Source: Diphasiastrum complanatum (lineage: Eukaryota > Streptophyta > Lycopodiopsida > Lycopodiales > Lycopodiaceae). Taken from it: DNA of 64,000 bases. The position numbers were made by a program, and so were the translations under genes. Positions 22,743 through 34,069 of the stretch are shown in pieces. The notes below the pieces were generated by a model. It saw nothing but the letters and a program-made list of their open reading frames with translations. It searched no databases and was not told the origin of the DNA. How positions within the stretch are numbered: the first letter of the stretch is position 1; each line of letters opens with the position of its first letter. The stretch is from the NCBI GenBank assembly GCA_029204225.1, contig CM055092.1:58735296-58799295 (forward strand), read 5' to 3'.

Positions 22743-24137
22743 TCAGGTCAGACTCCGTCGAATCCGTTTCTGGGTCCTCTTCGTCATCATGTTCACCATC
22801 TTCTTGATCAAATGCCTCTCTCTCCATCCTATCAAATCGTTCAATGGCAGCCATGATTTGCTTGTTCCATGGTTTGGGGCATGACCTCCAAGAGTGACCT
22901 TGCTAATGACAGTTGAAGCAGCGCATGGAACTGCCCACTGTTGGTGAGCTGTTGCTGTGACTAGCTGAAGGTCCAACATTGTTTCTTCTCTGGAACGTGT
23001 TCCCTCCATTGTTGCCTTGGTTGCCAAACCATGTTTTTGTTGGGAATTTGTTCATGCTACTCGAGGCTTGGTTGCCATTTGAAGCTGAGTCCCCCCTTGA
23101 AAATAAGCTCGGACTCGGTCTGGATCCACTAAATACTCTTGTTGAGGTTGAGGGAGCAGCTGGTGCCAATGTGCTCTCATAATCACAAACCATTTCAGCC
23201 GCCCAAATAGTTGAATTGAAATCATGGGGCATGTAGTTGTCTATTGCACGCCGGGTCCAAGACTGCATTCCAGACAAGAGGTAATGAGTTTTGTCCGCCT
23301 TGGACATATCTTCAATAACCCATACACTCTGTCTAAATTTATTGAGGTACTCTCGCAATGACCCTTTCTACTTGAGCCCTGATAATTTTGTCCTCAATCT
23401 CATGTGTGAATCCTTCGGTATGAACTCCTCTCGTAACGCGGTTTTGAATGCGTCCCATGTCTGGAAATGCATTCCTGCCATCCGGTACCAATTTGTAGTG
23501 TAGCCCTCAAAATATGCTAATGCCAAGTCTGTTCTTTCTTCCTCAGGAGTGTTCATCAGACAGAAGTAATGGTCCATGTGAAACAACCAATCTTCCACAA
23601 TTCAAATGTCACGCTCTCCTTTGAAAGTAGGTAGTGCTTTTACTTTGGCAATCTTCTTTGGGCCTTCTGTGTTTCGCGCTCGTGGTTCTCTTGGTATCTG
23701 TGGAGGAGGCGCCACTGCATTCCCTCTAGTTGTCTCCAACTTTTCAAACTTGGCTTCGAGCTGTGTTAGCTCGTCTCTCATTTCTCTAGCAAGGTCGAAT
23801 TGAGTAAGGTTCATGGCTCGCAGGGATGTTTGCCATTTTTTCCTTTCTGTTTCTCTGTCCTTCTTCACCTCACTAAGCATAGCTGCATTGCGCTTGATAA
23901 GTATTGCCGCATCTTCACTTCAAAGAGGTCTTGTTGCGCCTCTGGCAAGGGTTCATCTCTTGGTGTAGGTTCAAAAGGGCCACCCATCTCTTCTTGGAGA
24001 GGCGCCACTGTGGAGTGCATACGCTCTTTCTTTCTTGACTTGGACCTGGTGCCATCTCGATGCATGCGAGAGCCGTATTCTCGAGCCTGCTCCTCTCCGT
24101 CCGTCAATGCTCGTAACTCATCAAGGTGGTCCTCCAT
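22743..24137 (-). pseudogene. Gag of the gag-only element (Ty3/gypsy type)
   Basis: Read from 24,137 downwards: an acidic N-terminal part (MEDHLDELRALTDGEEQ), a frameshift near 23,880, a coiled-coil stretch (LTQLEAKFEKLETT), then the Ty3/gypsy gag core at 23,598-23,200 (VEDWLFHMDHYF, WDAFKTALREEFIP, SLREYLNKFRQ). A Ser/Asn-rich linker leads to a zinc knuckle near 22,870-22,925 reading CFNCH, stop, QGHSWRSC. Internal stops are a TGA at about 23,600 and TAGs at about 23,365 and 22,912. No pol follows. Confidence 0.75.
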
Positions 24138-24142
24138 TATAG

Positions 24143-24956
24143 TAAGAGGTGTACTTCCAGCAGATTATTGCCTCAATCCTTTTTATTTTTGAAAACTCTC
24201 CCTTCTGTCGGCCGGGCCCCACAGCTCTCTTTTCTTCTTTATTAAATCAGCTTCAATGAAAATATCCCCTCCTCAAACTTAGCACGCTCACATCACCTGA
24301 GAGCCAAGTAGGAACTAGGTCATTTGTGTCCAAGCAAGCACACAACAAACGGAACATACCAACCAAAGCAAACACAAAGGATCCCTCTCAAACCACAATC
24401 CCCCCTGAGACCGGACGTAGGACCTTTGCCTAGCCGCGCCCACACAAATCTATCACAGAATTAGCCCATGGGGAAATATCCATCCAACCACCGTGCTTTC
24501 ACCATTAAGCAGCACATTGCCTCAGTCACGCCCCACTACTTTTTGGTCGATAGCTCTTATAGCTAAACAATCGGCAGCTATCCCGCACCGGGAGCTAACC
24601 ACCCGTGCTTTACATCCGAATTCGAGCAGCATCTCTGTATCAATGGTTAACCCGTACAGTTCGAATATGTCACCCCGCACCCCACAAGGCACAGACCGTG
24701 CTTTCACCAACCTAATGGCAGCACATTGCCTCATCTGTCCTACGTGCAGACGGCGCCAAGCCCGAACCAAGGAAACTGACCGTGTTTACACCTCAAGGGC
24801 AACACCTTGCCTCATCAAGTCCCCCGTTATTCCGACCACCCCGACCGTGGACGCACCCGTGCTTACACTGTGGGCAGCACCTTGCACAACGGTTGTCCTG
24901 ACAAATCCTAAGACGTGGCCATCCCTGTGAGACTTGCGTAGCTGACCGGCTAGTCG
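24143..24956 (-). repeat. Leader of the gag-only element with five degenerate repeats
   Basis: Between primer site and gag, a motif CCGTGCTTtCACC (plus-strand reading), mostly followed by GCAGCACATTGCCTCA-like sequence, starts at 24,491, 24,603, 24,696, 24,780 and 24,857. Intervals fall steadily from 112 to 77 bp. Confidence 0.6.
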
Positions 24957-24968
24957 GCTCTGATACCA
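24957..24968 (-). other. Primer binding site (initiator tRNA-Met)
   Basis: TGGTATCAGAGC on the minus strand, two bases inside the 5' LTR. Confidence 0.85.
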
Positions 24969-24970
24969 CA

Positions 24971-25888
24971 TGTTGCGCCGACGCCTCAAAGGGGCGCTGG
25001 GACTTGAGCGGTTTCCCCAACACGCGCTTAAGTCTAACATTCATCCATCATGCACTTACGTAAAAGCCAACTCAGAAACGTAACAAGCTTAATTATTCGG
25101 ACTTTAGAAAACTGGAATCCCAACCAACCCGAAAGCCAACTCAGAATCCGTCCCCAAAGCTAACCAAAGGCAAAGACAAGCCACACATGAAACCCAAGGC
25201 ATAGTAGTTGCCAAATTGACCAATTGGCATAGCGGCAAGCCACACGTCGATGACGAGGATCCTTAGGCGCTGGCGACGCAAAAAGGTTGTAGTAAGGGTC
25301 CTTCCACTTGGACCAGTCCCCGAGGCGAAACCGAAATGGTAATCATCCCCAAGGATCAACTTTATTAAATTTGGAAGAGGTTACATTCATACATAGACTG
25401 ACCGGTCTCGGGGCCACCAACACGTGCTGGGCATTGTGCCTGGCTCGTGCTGGTAGAGGGAGCTGAGACCTGGCGACTGGATTCCTGGCGCTGGTTGAGC
25501 TGCCCAAGTTTCTGTCTGCCAGACTCCCCCTATAGTTCTGCTGTGATTCGGCGCACTCCCTCTGGTTTGAAACATAGTGCTTTCTGGTAAAGCACGCTTT
25601 TTAGGACTTAGTTTTTATTTTGCTGATTAAGCCTGGCAAGCCTGGCAGAATCAGTCTGGCTCCCGGACATGGGTCCCGGGAGTCATCCCGGCCGCAGAAT
25701 CAACTTGCTTCCTGACTAGGCCATGACTCGAGCTCCAGAGCTAGCTCATGACTTGTGACTACTTGACTAGCTCACCACAGGTCGGAGGCTCAGTCCTTGA
25801 CGTTCTAACTTGCTCTGGGACCTTAGAGAGTGTCACCGCTTAGAGTCTTACAGGGCAGGCTGGGTGCACCCGAGTCAGCTTTACAACA
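24971..25888 (-). repeat. 5' LTR of the gag-only element
   Basis: 918 bp, the partner of 20,645-21,560. It is followed outside by the target duplication CCTTC. Confidence 0.9.
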
Positions 25889-25990
25889 CCTTCCCCCCCA
25901 CAAAACCCTAAACAAAATGTAATCCTAAAATTCCCTGCTCTCTCTCACCTCCCTCCCTCTCCGCTCTCTCACCTCCCATCTCTCTCCTTC

Positions 25991-26204
<214 letters not shown>

Positions 26205-26410
26205 ATCCTTATAATTTGTCACATCTCCTACGTCGCTGCTCCAAAACGCAAACAGAATCTATCAATTCCGCTTATCTGCTCAGCTTTTAATAATCTTCAC
26301 AACAAAACAAAAAAAACAACCAAAACTCTCCTTCAAACGTATCCCAAACCAAGCTATCTTTTTCTGCACATCATCACCACTGAACTTGCACTACATCGAT
26401 CCTCTCCAAA

Positions 26411-26648
<238 letters not shown>

Positions 26649-26808
26649 ATGTTTCCAGACATTTCTAAAAGCACGTGTTCTCTCTCAAAAATCAATGTGT
26701 GCCTTTCAATCCATATCAATTGCCCTTCAAGTGGCCATCAAATATGTTCTAGGGCAAACGTGGACCAATGAAATTCTAGAAAACCCATTTTGTCTAACTG
26801 GGGTGACA

Positions 26809-26925
<117 letters not shown>

Positions 26926-26993
26926 ATACCTCACTATATCTCTAATTTTAACCTAAGAACCCCCAAAAAAATCCTATAAAAAAACCACGCATG

Positions 26994-27152
<159 letters not shown>

Positions 27153-27317
27153 GGATCTCTCCCTCTCAATATTTCTTTCTAGAAGTTTCCAAAAGCACGT
27201 TCTTTGAAGCAGGTTCTCTCTCTAACATGTTGCCCTTCAACTCCATTTCTATTGCTATTCAAGTGCCCATCAAATACGTTTTAGGGCAAACGTTGCCCAA
27301 TTGTAAGAAGATAGATT

Positions 27318-27640
27318 GATTCAGTAAGTAGCATGTACAAATCAGATGATAAGAGCACAAATCAATAGCGGATGAAACTGCGTACTCTAAACTATGTCTG
27401 AGTAACCGAAAAACTTTGTATGAGTTTGCTAGTAAGGAGTAAGCGCTAATAGCAATACTCTAATAGAGCTCTGAAAAACTTTCTAGAGACTATAGAAGTC
27501 TTTAATGATCAGCTATTTATACTAAAGCAGTTTAAGCTCATCCGGTAGGACAATTAATCAGGTTGTAGATCACAATTGGTAGTTAGCCGTAATATGTGCT
27601 ATCATACATCCAGTTAGAACTTTCCGGCAATTTACTTGCA
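27318..27640 (-). repeat. Diverged copia-B-type LTR fragment
   Basis: Aligns by eye with 28,493-28,810 (GATTCAGTA, CTCTAAACTAT, TAAGCGC.AATAGCAATA, CTATTTATACTA in the same order). TATAAATAG lies on the minus strand. Confidence 0.55.
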
Positions 27641-28190
27641 AAGCAGTTAGGGCAAGTCTTTGTAAGTTGTTCTAAATGCCCATAATGTTGCATGAAATTT
27701 ATGTTCCCAATCAGAATGACTTGCTTCCACTGTTTTTGTCATAATATTGTAGAGAATCTTATTGGAAGATTCTGCTTGTCCATTACCCCTCAGATAATAT
27801 GGAGTACTAAACCGATGAATAACAAAAAATTCTTCCAACAGACACTTTATCGTTTGGTTGACAAAGTGTGTTCCATGATCACTCACGATCGCTCATGATC
27901 TCTATAGGACATCCAAATCTAACAATGATACTTTCATATAAGAACTTGGTCGTAGTCTTTGCTTTGACAACTCAGACTGCTCTTGCTTTGACCCACTTGG
28001 TCATATAATCTGTTGCTACGATGATATATTTGGCTTGCGATCCTCTTGCCGCGGGATGAATAGGACCAACATAGTCAAGTCCCCATTTCTCAAACGGTGC
28101 TTGTGATAGAACCGGATGAAAAGACTCATAGTTCTGCTTTGTAGGGTGACGTGCTCATTGACATACATTTTTGGAAAGAGGTGTATAAAA
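27641..28190 (-). pseudogene. Ty3/gypsy integrase core fragment
   Basis: Minus-strand reading from 28,150 downwards: ARHPTKQNYESF, FEKWGLDYVGPIHPAARG (first catalytic Asp), VATDYMTKWV, IEIMSD then SDHGTHF (second Asp, with a short local duplication at about 27,875-27,900 that shifts the frame), TPYYLRGNGQAESSNK (catalytic Glu), FHATLWAFRTTYK. All three acidic residues are visible, but the frame is broken and no other gypsy domain is adjacent. The fragment lies between two copia-type LTR pieces. Confidence 0.7.
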
Positions 28191-28191
28191 G

Positions 28192-29394
28192 ATAGGTCGA
28201 TAAGATTCGAATAAAAAGAATTCGAACGACAAGAAAGAAAACTTATCGTGTGCAGCGGAATAATCTATCTTCCTCTTTCTTCATGCATGACTACGCCTAT
28301 CAATTTCAAACAAAACAATAGTGATAAAAATCATATTCGATCTTATAGTAACTAACTTTAAAATCATTAGTACTACAATATTACGTAGCCAAACATTTAA
28401 AGCATTGAATTATCAGACAAATAATCAGTCACGAAGAACTACAGTAACGCATACATTTTGAGACAAAGCTGAACGCAATAAAAGATAGTATTGATTCAGT
28501 ATGAAAGCGAACATATGTAAATGAGTACAACAAGTTGCGGATCGAAGCCACATACACTAAACTATTTCTGAACGACTAAATAAAAGTCTGAATTAAGCGT
28601 AACTACTGATAAGCAGTAAGCGCAATAGCAATATCTAATCAACTCTAAAGAACTGAGCTAGAATGCTGAAGAGTGTTCAAGCTCGCAGGCTTGAGAGAAA
28701 GCTAACTATTCAATACTTGATCTGAGTTAAGATGTTGAAATATGACAACTATTTATACTAGGTAATTAGGTCGTCAAATGCAGCTGCCAATTGGCTGGAG
28801 TCTGCTGGCATTCATCCAGTTCTTTTCAGAAGCTGCTTGTTGATAAGCGGTGACATTTGGCCACACTCTGTAGAAATGAACGTAACTGTTATCAGGGAGA
28901 AAGCGAAAAGTACGAGTTTTGTGAGAAATACGATAGTGTCGCAAAATCTCATTTTTTGAATATTGGGGTAGCTCCACACTTTGCCAAAGTCATTTCCTTA
29001 ACATTTGAGGCACTTTGAAAAATGCAAAAAATACGACACTGCATTTATACTCACAATTCCTAAGAGACAAAAAATGCGAAAAACGCGACACTGCATTTTT
29101 ACTCGCAATTCCTGACAGACGAAAAAGGCGAAAAATGTGACACTGTTTTTTTACTCGCAATTTTTTACTGTGTCGCTTTAAGAGAAATTGACAATAGCCA
29201 AAAGGCAATAGTGTCGGGTTTTGTAGTGAGAGAAAACTCCCGACATTGTTGTCAAACTCCATGTATTTCTGTGTAAAAACACTTGTAATTTTACAGACTG
29301 TGTAAAACACGGAAGAATCCGCATAACTGGATAAACAGTTGGATGAAGATTAAAAACCGATTAGTCGATTAGTAGGAAGAAGAATAATCCAACA
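28192..29394 (-). repeat. 3' LTR of copia B
   Basis: On the minus strand a tract AAGGGGGAG is followed by TGTTGGA at 29,394, the LTR start. A TATA box (TATAAATAG) lies near 28,750-28,760. The low-coordinate end is approximate. The sequence 28,403-28,555 recurs at 46,262-46,413 and resembles 27,318-27,640. Confidence 0.6.
29034..29190. repeat. Three tandem 52-bp units in the LTR U3
   Basis: Copies of (C/T)GACACTG followed by an ACTC(A/G)CAATT block start at 29,034, 29,086 and 29,138, exactly 52 bp apart. Confidence 0.85.
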
Positions 29395-29911
29395 CTCCCC
29401 CTTAATCTGAATCCATGAATGCCTTGACCTTTAAATTTAGTTCTACACAGAAATTTCTGTGTGCATTCAAGTTAATGCTTTAGTGAAAATATTTGTTGTC
29501 AAATCTGGCGTTTGACAGTATTGCAATCTGACCTCTTTGTTGAGAACTTTGTTTATGACATAATGATACTTCAATTCAATGTGTTTACTCCTAGAATGAA
29601 ATCTAGAGTTGGCTGATAAGACAATGGCACCTTGATTATCACAAAATATTAATGTCGGAGCTTATTGACTCGAACTGATATCTGAAAGTAAGTTTCTCAA
29701 CCAAATCGCTTCCTTTGTAGCTTATGAGGCTGTGATATACTCTGATTTTGTAGAAGATAGAACTATCAAAGATTGCTTGTGACTGTTCTAAGAAATTGGA
29801 CCATTGTTGAGGAAGAATGTAAATTCGAAAGTGGATTTACGAGTGTCTACATCTCCTGCCCAACTTGCATCTGTAAAACCAATGAGTAGATTGAGTTTGT
29901 CGTTGTCGACT
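29395..29911 (-). pseudogene. Copia B RNase H, C-terminal part
   Basis: Minus-strand reading gives DNDKLNLLIGFTDASWAGD, DTRKSTFEFTFFLNNGPIS, SSTKSEYITAS, IFCDNQGAIVLSANSRFHSR, KHIELKYHYV and NIFTKALT. These are the copia RNase H motifs in order, with stops (for example in GPIS*NSHKQ). The domain is cut at 29,911 by the chromovirus and resumes at 41,868. Confidence 0.75.
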
Positions 29912-30463
29912 TGTCATGTGCCAACCTTAGCATTCAAACATCTAATCCATTCATTAAACATCAAATTACAATGGAAATGCAAGAAATCAAGAAACTAGTT
30001 AAAAATCAAGAAGATAGCTAAAAGTAGCAAAACTTCACCAAATTAGGCAAAGTAAGGTATCTTTATTCATGATTATTGATCATTCACAAGATAGGGGCCT
30101 GATTCTAGGGCATGATCATAGCTCTCATGTGATTTTAGGCACATGAACCACTTTCTTCATCAAGAAAGCTCTCAAAGAGAAGCCCCAAGATCTCCTAAAA
30201 CTCAAATTACAAAATAAACAATAGCCTCCAAATTTAACACGACCTCATCTATTTATAATGGTCATTTGTGCCTCTACTATAAGTTTGGGGCCTTATTTAG
30301 CTAAATTGGGCCTTACAACCATTATTACAATTCCGCTCTAGCGAAGTTGTTTGAACCACTTTATTAATTGTCCTATTGACTAGTTCTAATCTAATTTAGC
30401 TCCATGGCTATATCTGGCAATTCATTAGTAAGCTCATGGGCTAATTACATGCAGCACATGACA
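29912..30463 (-). repeat. 3' LTR of the chromovirus
   Basis: 552 bp, partner of 41,316-41,867. Confidence 0.9.
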
Positions 30464-30499
30464 CTCCCCCTATTTTAAGCATTTTTGCCCTAAAAAATG

Positions 30500-30851
30500 A
30501 AGACCATGTAGTTTTTCGTCAAGTGTCGTGCTCCATAAGGCCTCTAGTTGTCTCCAAAATTGTAGGCCATCTCCTTAGGTAGGAATGATCTTTCCACATG
30601 TTGTCTTCCAGAGGTAGTCCTTTCCATTTGATCAGGTATTGTTGTATTCGCTTCCCATTTCATAACTCTTTATCTCGATAACCCACAACTGCCTCTGGTT
30701 CTACTTCCAACTTCCCCTCTTCATTGATTGGTGGTAGTTCAACCACTCTTTGAACATTTTTTTCGATATGTTTCTTCAACAGGCTGACATGGAACACGTT
30801 ATGCATTTTTGTTATGGTTGGTAAGTCCAGTTCATATGCTAGTTCACCCAC
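30500..30851 (-). pseudogene. Chromovirus integrase C-terminus and chromodomain
   Basis: GELAYELDLP, MHNVFHVSLLKKH (integrase C-terminal GPY/F region), then after a stop IQQYLIKWKGLPLEDNMW and SYLRRWPTILE, which has the (Y)L(I)KWKGL...W pattern of a chromodomain. Chromodomains direct integration to heterochromatin by binding methylated histone H3 (established for the family). One TAG precedes the domain. Confidence 0.75.
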
Positions 30852-30863
30852 CCTTTTGAGGAT

Positions 30864-31640
30864 TCAATATGGCCCATAGAATCGTGGAGATAGCTTCTCG
30901 CTCTTGGTTTTCTTTAATACTGATTGGCGATAGGGCTGTAATCGTAAATACACATAATTCCCTTCGTGGAATTCCCTAAATGATTGAATTTTGTCCGTGT
31001 AATATTTCATCTTTTGTTGAGCTTCTTGCATATGATCCTGATTCGCCTCAAGGATGTTTTGCATGTTTTGCAGTTCATCTGCTACTGCCGCCACGGTTAC
31101 GTGCAACCATTGATTTACCCTTTCAGTCTGTCCATCAGTCTCTGGGTGAAATGCAGTGCTCAGACATAGTTTGGTCTTTAGTTTTTCCATCATCTCCTTC
31201 CAAAACTGTTTAGCAAATCTTGGATCTCTGTCACACACTATTTCCTTTGGTAGTCCATGCAATTTAAAAATATTTTTAAAAAATAGTTGTGCCACCTGTG
31301 CTGCACCATAAGTGAACTTGTAGGGAATGAAATGGACATATTTCGTCAACCGGTCCACCACTACATGAATTTCATTGAATCCTCCCAATGTTGTTGGAAG
31401 GGATGGGATGAAATCCATACTGATACTTTCCCATCGTTGAGAAGGAACCGATAGTGGTTGTAACAACCCAGGTTTCTTCACATGTTCTCATTTATGGATC
31501 TGGCAGGAGGTGCATTCCCTAACCAACTTGTAGATATCTTGCTTCATTCCTTGCCATTTGAAAAGACTTTTAGCTTTTTGATAGGTCTTTAGTATTCCCG
31601 AATGACCAGCACTAGGAGACGAATGTAGTTCATAAAAATC
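30864..31640 (-). pseudogene. Chromovirus integrase
   Basis: A zinc-binding part (GHSGILKTYQKAK ... CTSCQIHK, then a stop) is followed from 31,481 by PLSVPSQRWESISMDFIPSLP (first Asp), EIVCDRDPRF (second Asp) and FHPETDGQTERVNQ (Glu). Directly after the Glu helix the sequence jumps to DELQNMQNILEANQ, so about 70 residues usually found between the core and the tail are missing. HEGNYVYLRLQPYRQ and LSPRFYGPY mark the C-terminal domain. Confidence 0.8.
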
Positions 31641-32658
31641 TGAGGTACCAACTTTGAATTTGGCACTAGGACTATTCTTTTATTGTCATATACCAAAATT
31701 CTGTCTTTAAGTTGGTGATGAGATTGTTCTCCAACTTTGGGATCCGATAAGCTTTCCAATTTGCGTCACAACTACATCTTTAGTATACTCATCCAAGATG
31801 ATGGACTTCCAGTCATTTTCCAAAGAAATGAGGGGATTCATTTTTCTATCATGCAACATAACCCTTGTGAGGCCTGATCTTGTTTTGTGGACATACAATT
31901 TTCCTTTGCATCTTGGAGAACAGTTATATACTCCTCTAAGGATTCGCCTGTATCACTCATTTGCATTCTCCACAACCTTGATAAAGCATCAGCAGCTTGG
32001 TTTTCCCTGCCCTTGAGATATTCAATAACAAAGTCATATGCTTGAACTTGTGCCAACCATCTCTTTTGTTTGTCCGTAAGCTGCTTCTGACTTAAGAAAT
32101 ACTGAAGCTATGGTGATCACTTTTAATGATGAATTTCGACCCATAAAGGTAGTGTCGCCATTTTTTCAAGGCATGAACTATAGCTAGCATCTCCTTGTCA
32201 TGCGTAGGATATGACATCTCCTTGTCGGTCAATTTTCAACTCTCATAGGCAATCACACCATCCTTCTGACTTAGTGTGGCTCTTAATCCACTTCCACTTG
32301 CATCAACAGTCACCTTGAAAGGTAAATTGAAGTATGGTTGTACCAAAACTGGAGCATTCACCAAGGCCTCCTTTAATTGATCGAAGCTTCTCTGAGCATC
32401 TTCACTCCATTCGAATTTTTCTTTTCGCAACAAGTGTGTGAGCGTTGTTGCTATCTTTGAAAAATTGAATATAAATCATCGATAATAAGATGCAAATCCC
32501 AAAAATCCTCTTAAATGTCGCAAAGTTTTAGGGCTCTTCCAATTTTTAACCACTTTGACCTTACGTTGATCCACCTTAATGCCATCTTTAGTCACCATAT
32601 GCCCCAAATACTCAATCTCTTGTCGGGCGAACTCACACTTTGACATCTTGGCAAACAA
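31641..32658 (-). pseudogene. Chromovirus RNase H and connection domain
   Basis: Pieces in order on the minus strand: KCEFARQEIEYLGHMVTKDG and LRHLRGFLGFASYYR (32,476-32,658), FEWSEDAQRSFDQLKEAL and VTVDASGSGLRATLSQ (32,236-32,433, RNase H start with catalytic Asp), and VIEYLKGRENQAADALSR (31,990-32,040, RNase H end). Frameshifts separate them. Confidence 0.8.
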
Positions 32659-32667
32659 CTTATATTC

Positions 32668-33274
32668 TCACAACAATTCCAAAACCACTTCCAGGTGCTG
32701 AGCATGTTCTTTTAAGTTCCGGCTATAAATCAGTATTACCAAGATGAATTTGTACAAGTATGGCCCAAAGATTCGATTCATCAATGCTTGGAAGGTAGCC
32801 GGTGCATTTGTTAAACCAAAAGGCATAACTTTGATTTGATAATGCCCCCTGTCTATTCGAAAAGTAGTCTTGTGTTGATCCTCCTCACTTACCTTAATTT
32901 GATGATACCCAGAACGGAGATCAATCTTTGAAAACACTTGTGCTCCTTTAAGGGCATCTAATAAGTCATCGACCCGAGGGATTGGGAATCTATTCTTGAT
33001 GGTAATCTTATTGAGTGCTCGATAATCTATGCACATTCGAAATGTACCATCTTTTTTTTTTAACAAGAAGAACAGGTGAGGCGAAAGGCGATTTGCTCAG
33101 ACTAATGAACTCTTGATCAAGTAATTCTTGGACCAGTTTTTGAACTTCTTCCCTTTCTAGTTGTGATAACCTGTAAGGAGGAATATTAATTGGCTTTGAA
33201 CCGGGTTCAAGTTCTATGACATGGTCCACGAATCTAGTTGGAGGATCCCCTTTTGGTAATGTGTTTGGAAACAC
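32668..33274 (-). pseudogene. Chromovirus reverse transcriptase, catalytic box deleted
   Basis: PPTRFVDHVIELEPG, PINIPPYRLS and VQELLDQEFI (33,274-33,070) lead to a frame slip at the T10 homopolymer (33,052-33,061). The next frame reads [56 protein letters not shown] and [10 protein letters not shown]. Family members have two Asp residues between LV and ILIYS, and here both are gone by a short in-frame deletion near 32,735-32,745. Confidence 0.85.
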
Positions 33275-33484
33275 ATCTTTATGCTTGTCTAAAACTTGCT
33301 ATATCTTTGTATTCATAGGCTTTGCATCGACTTCTTTAATTTTACTCTCATCCATTTCCAGTTTCAGTAGGAACATATCTACATGCTTTCGAGATATGCG
33401 TCGAGCTTGTGCGTTAGTAATTAGGCGTAAATAGGAACCTGATTCTTCTTTCCTGCAGCTATGAATCTCAAAAGTTTTCCCTGA

Positions 33485-33883
33485 CTATACGAAATGCATT
33501 GGTCCCTGCTCAAAATTAAAGGTAACATCACCCAACGTCTGTAACCACTCGACACCAAGTATCATATCGATATGACCCATGTCGACCACATGGAAGTTTG
33601 ATTTAAACTCGTAGTTTCCCATTTGAATCTTAGATTTGGTTGTGATTCTATCCCAATTGATGAAATTTCCATCAGCAATATGTACTCTTAATGGCTTTAG
33701 AATCTTCACAGTAGCTATATTACAACTCCTGATTGAACGACTATTGAAAAAGTTATGCGTACTTCCACTATCAACTAGAATATAAATATCTCTACCATTA
33801 ATTTTTGCTTTAATACGGAAAGTCTTAGCAGAATGAGAACCATTAAATGCGTTTAAGGACATGAACATGAGTGATGCATCCAT
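33485..33883 (-). pseudogene. Chromovirus aspartic protease
   Basis: 132 open codons. FRIKAKINGRDIYILVDSGS then THNFF holds the intact D-S-G catalytic triad of a retropepsin, and ILGVEWLQTLG is the conserved ILG..WL region. It matures the polyprotein in an active element. The flanking gag and RT frames are broken. Confidence 0.8.
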
Positions 33884-34069
33884 GTCCTTCCTATCGACGC
33901 ATTTTTGTCATCTCTCGTTATCAATCTGCAATTCTTCGTCATCAATCGAGTCACATTGACGTTCTTGCGCATTTGAATGTCATCTTCACTCAATAAATTT
34001 TTAACTTCCTCTTCGCCTGATTGATTTTCCTCATTGGGATTTCCTCTCATAGCCATTAATCGAATCTCT

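Larger units (their letters stand above)
20645..25888 (-). mobile_element. Complete non-autonomous gag-protease LTR element (TSD CCTTC)
   Basis: LTRs at 20,645-21,560 and 24,971-25,888 are direct repeats. Both start TGTTG and end CAACA. CCTTC flanks the element on both sides (20,640-20,644; 25,889-25,893). Inside, on the minus strand, are a tRNA-Met primer site, gag, protease and a purine tract (GAGGGAAGGA) beside the 3' LTR. There is no reverse transcriptase, RNase H or integrase in the 3.4-kb interior. This corresponds to the described TR-GAG type of plant element, mobilised in trans. Stops in gag show it is no longer coding. Confidence 0.85.
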
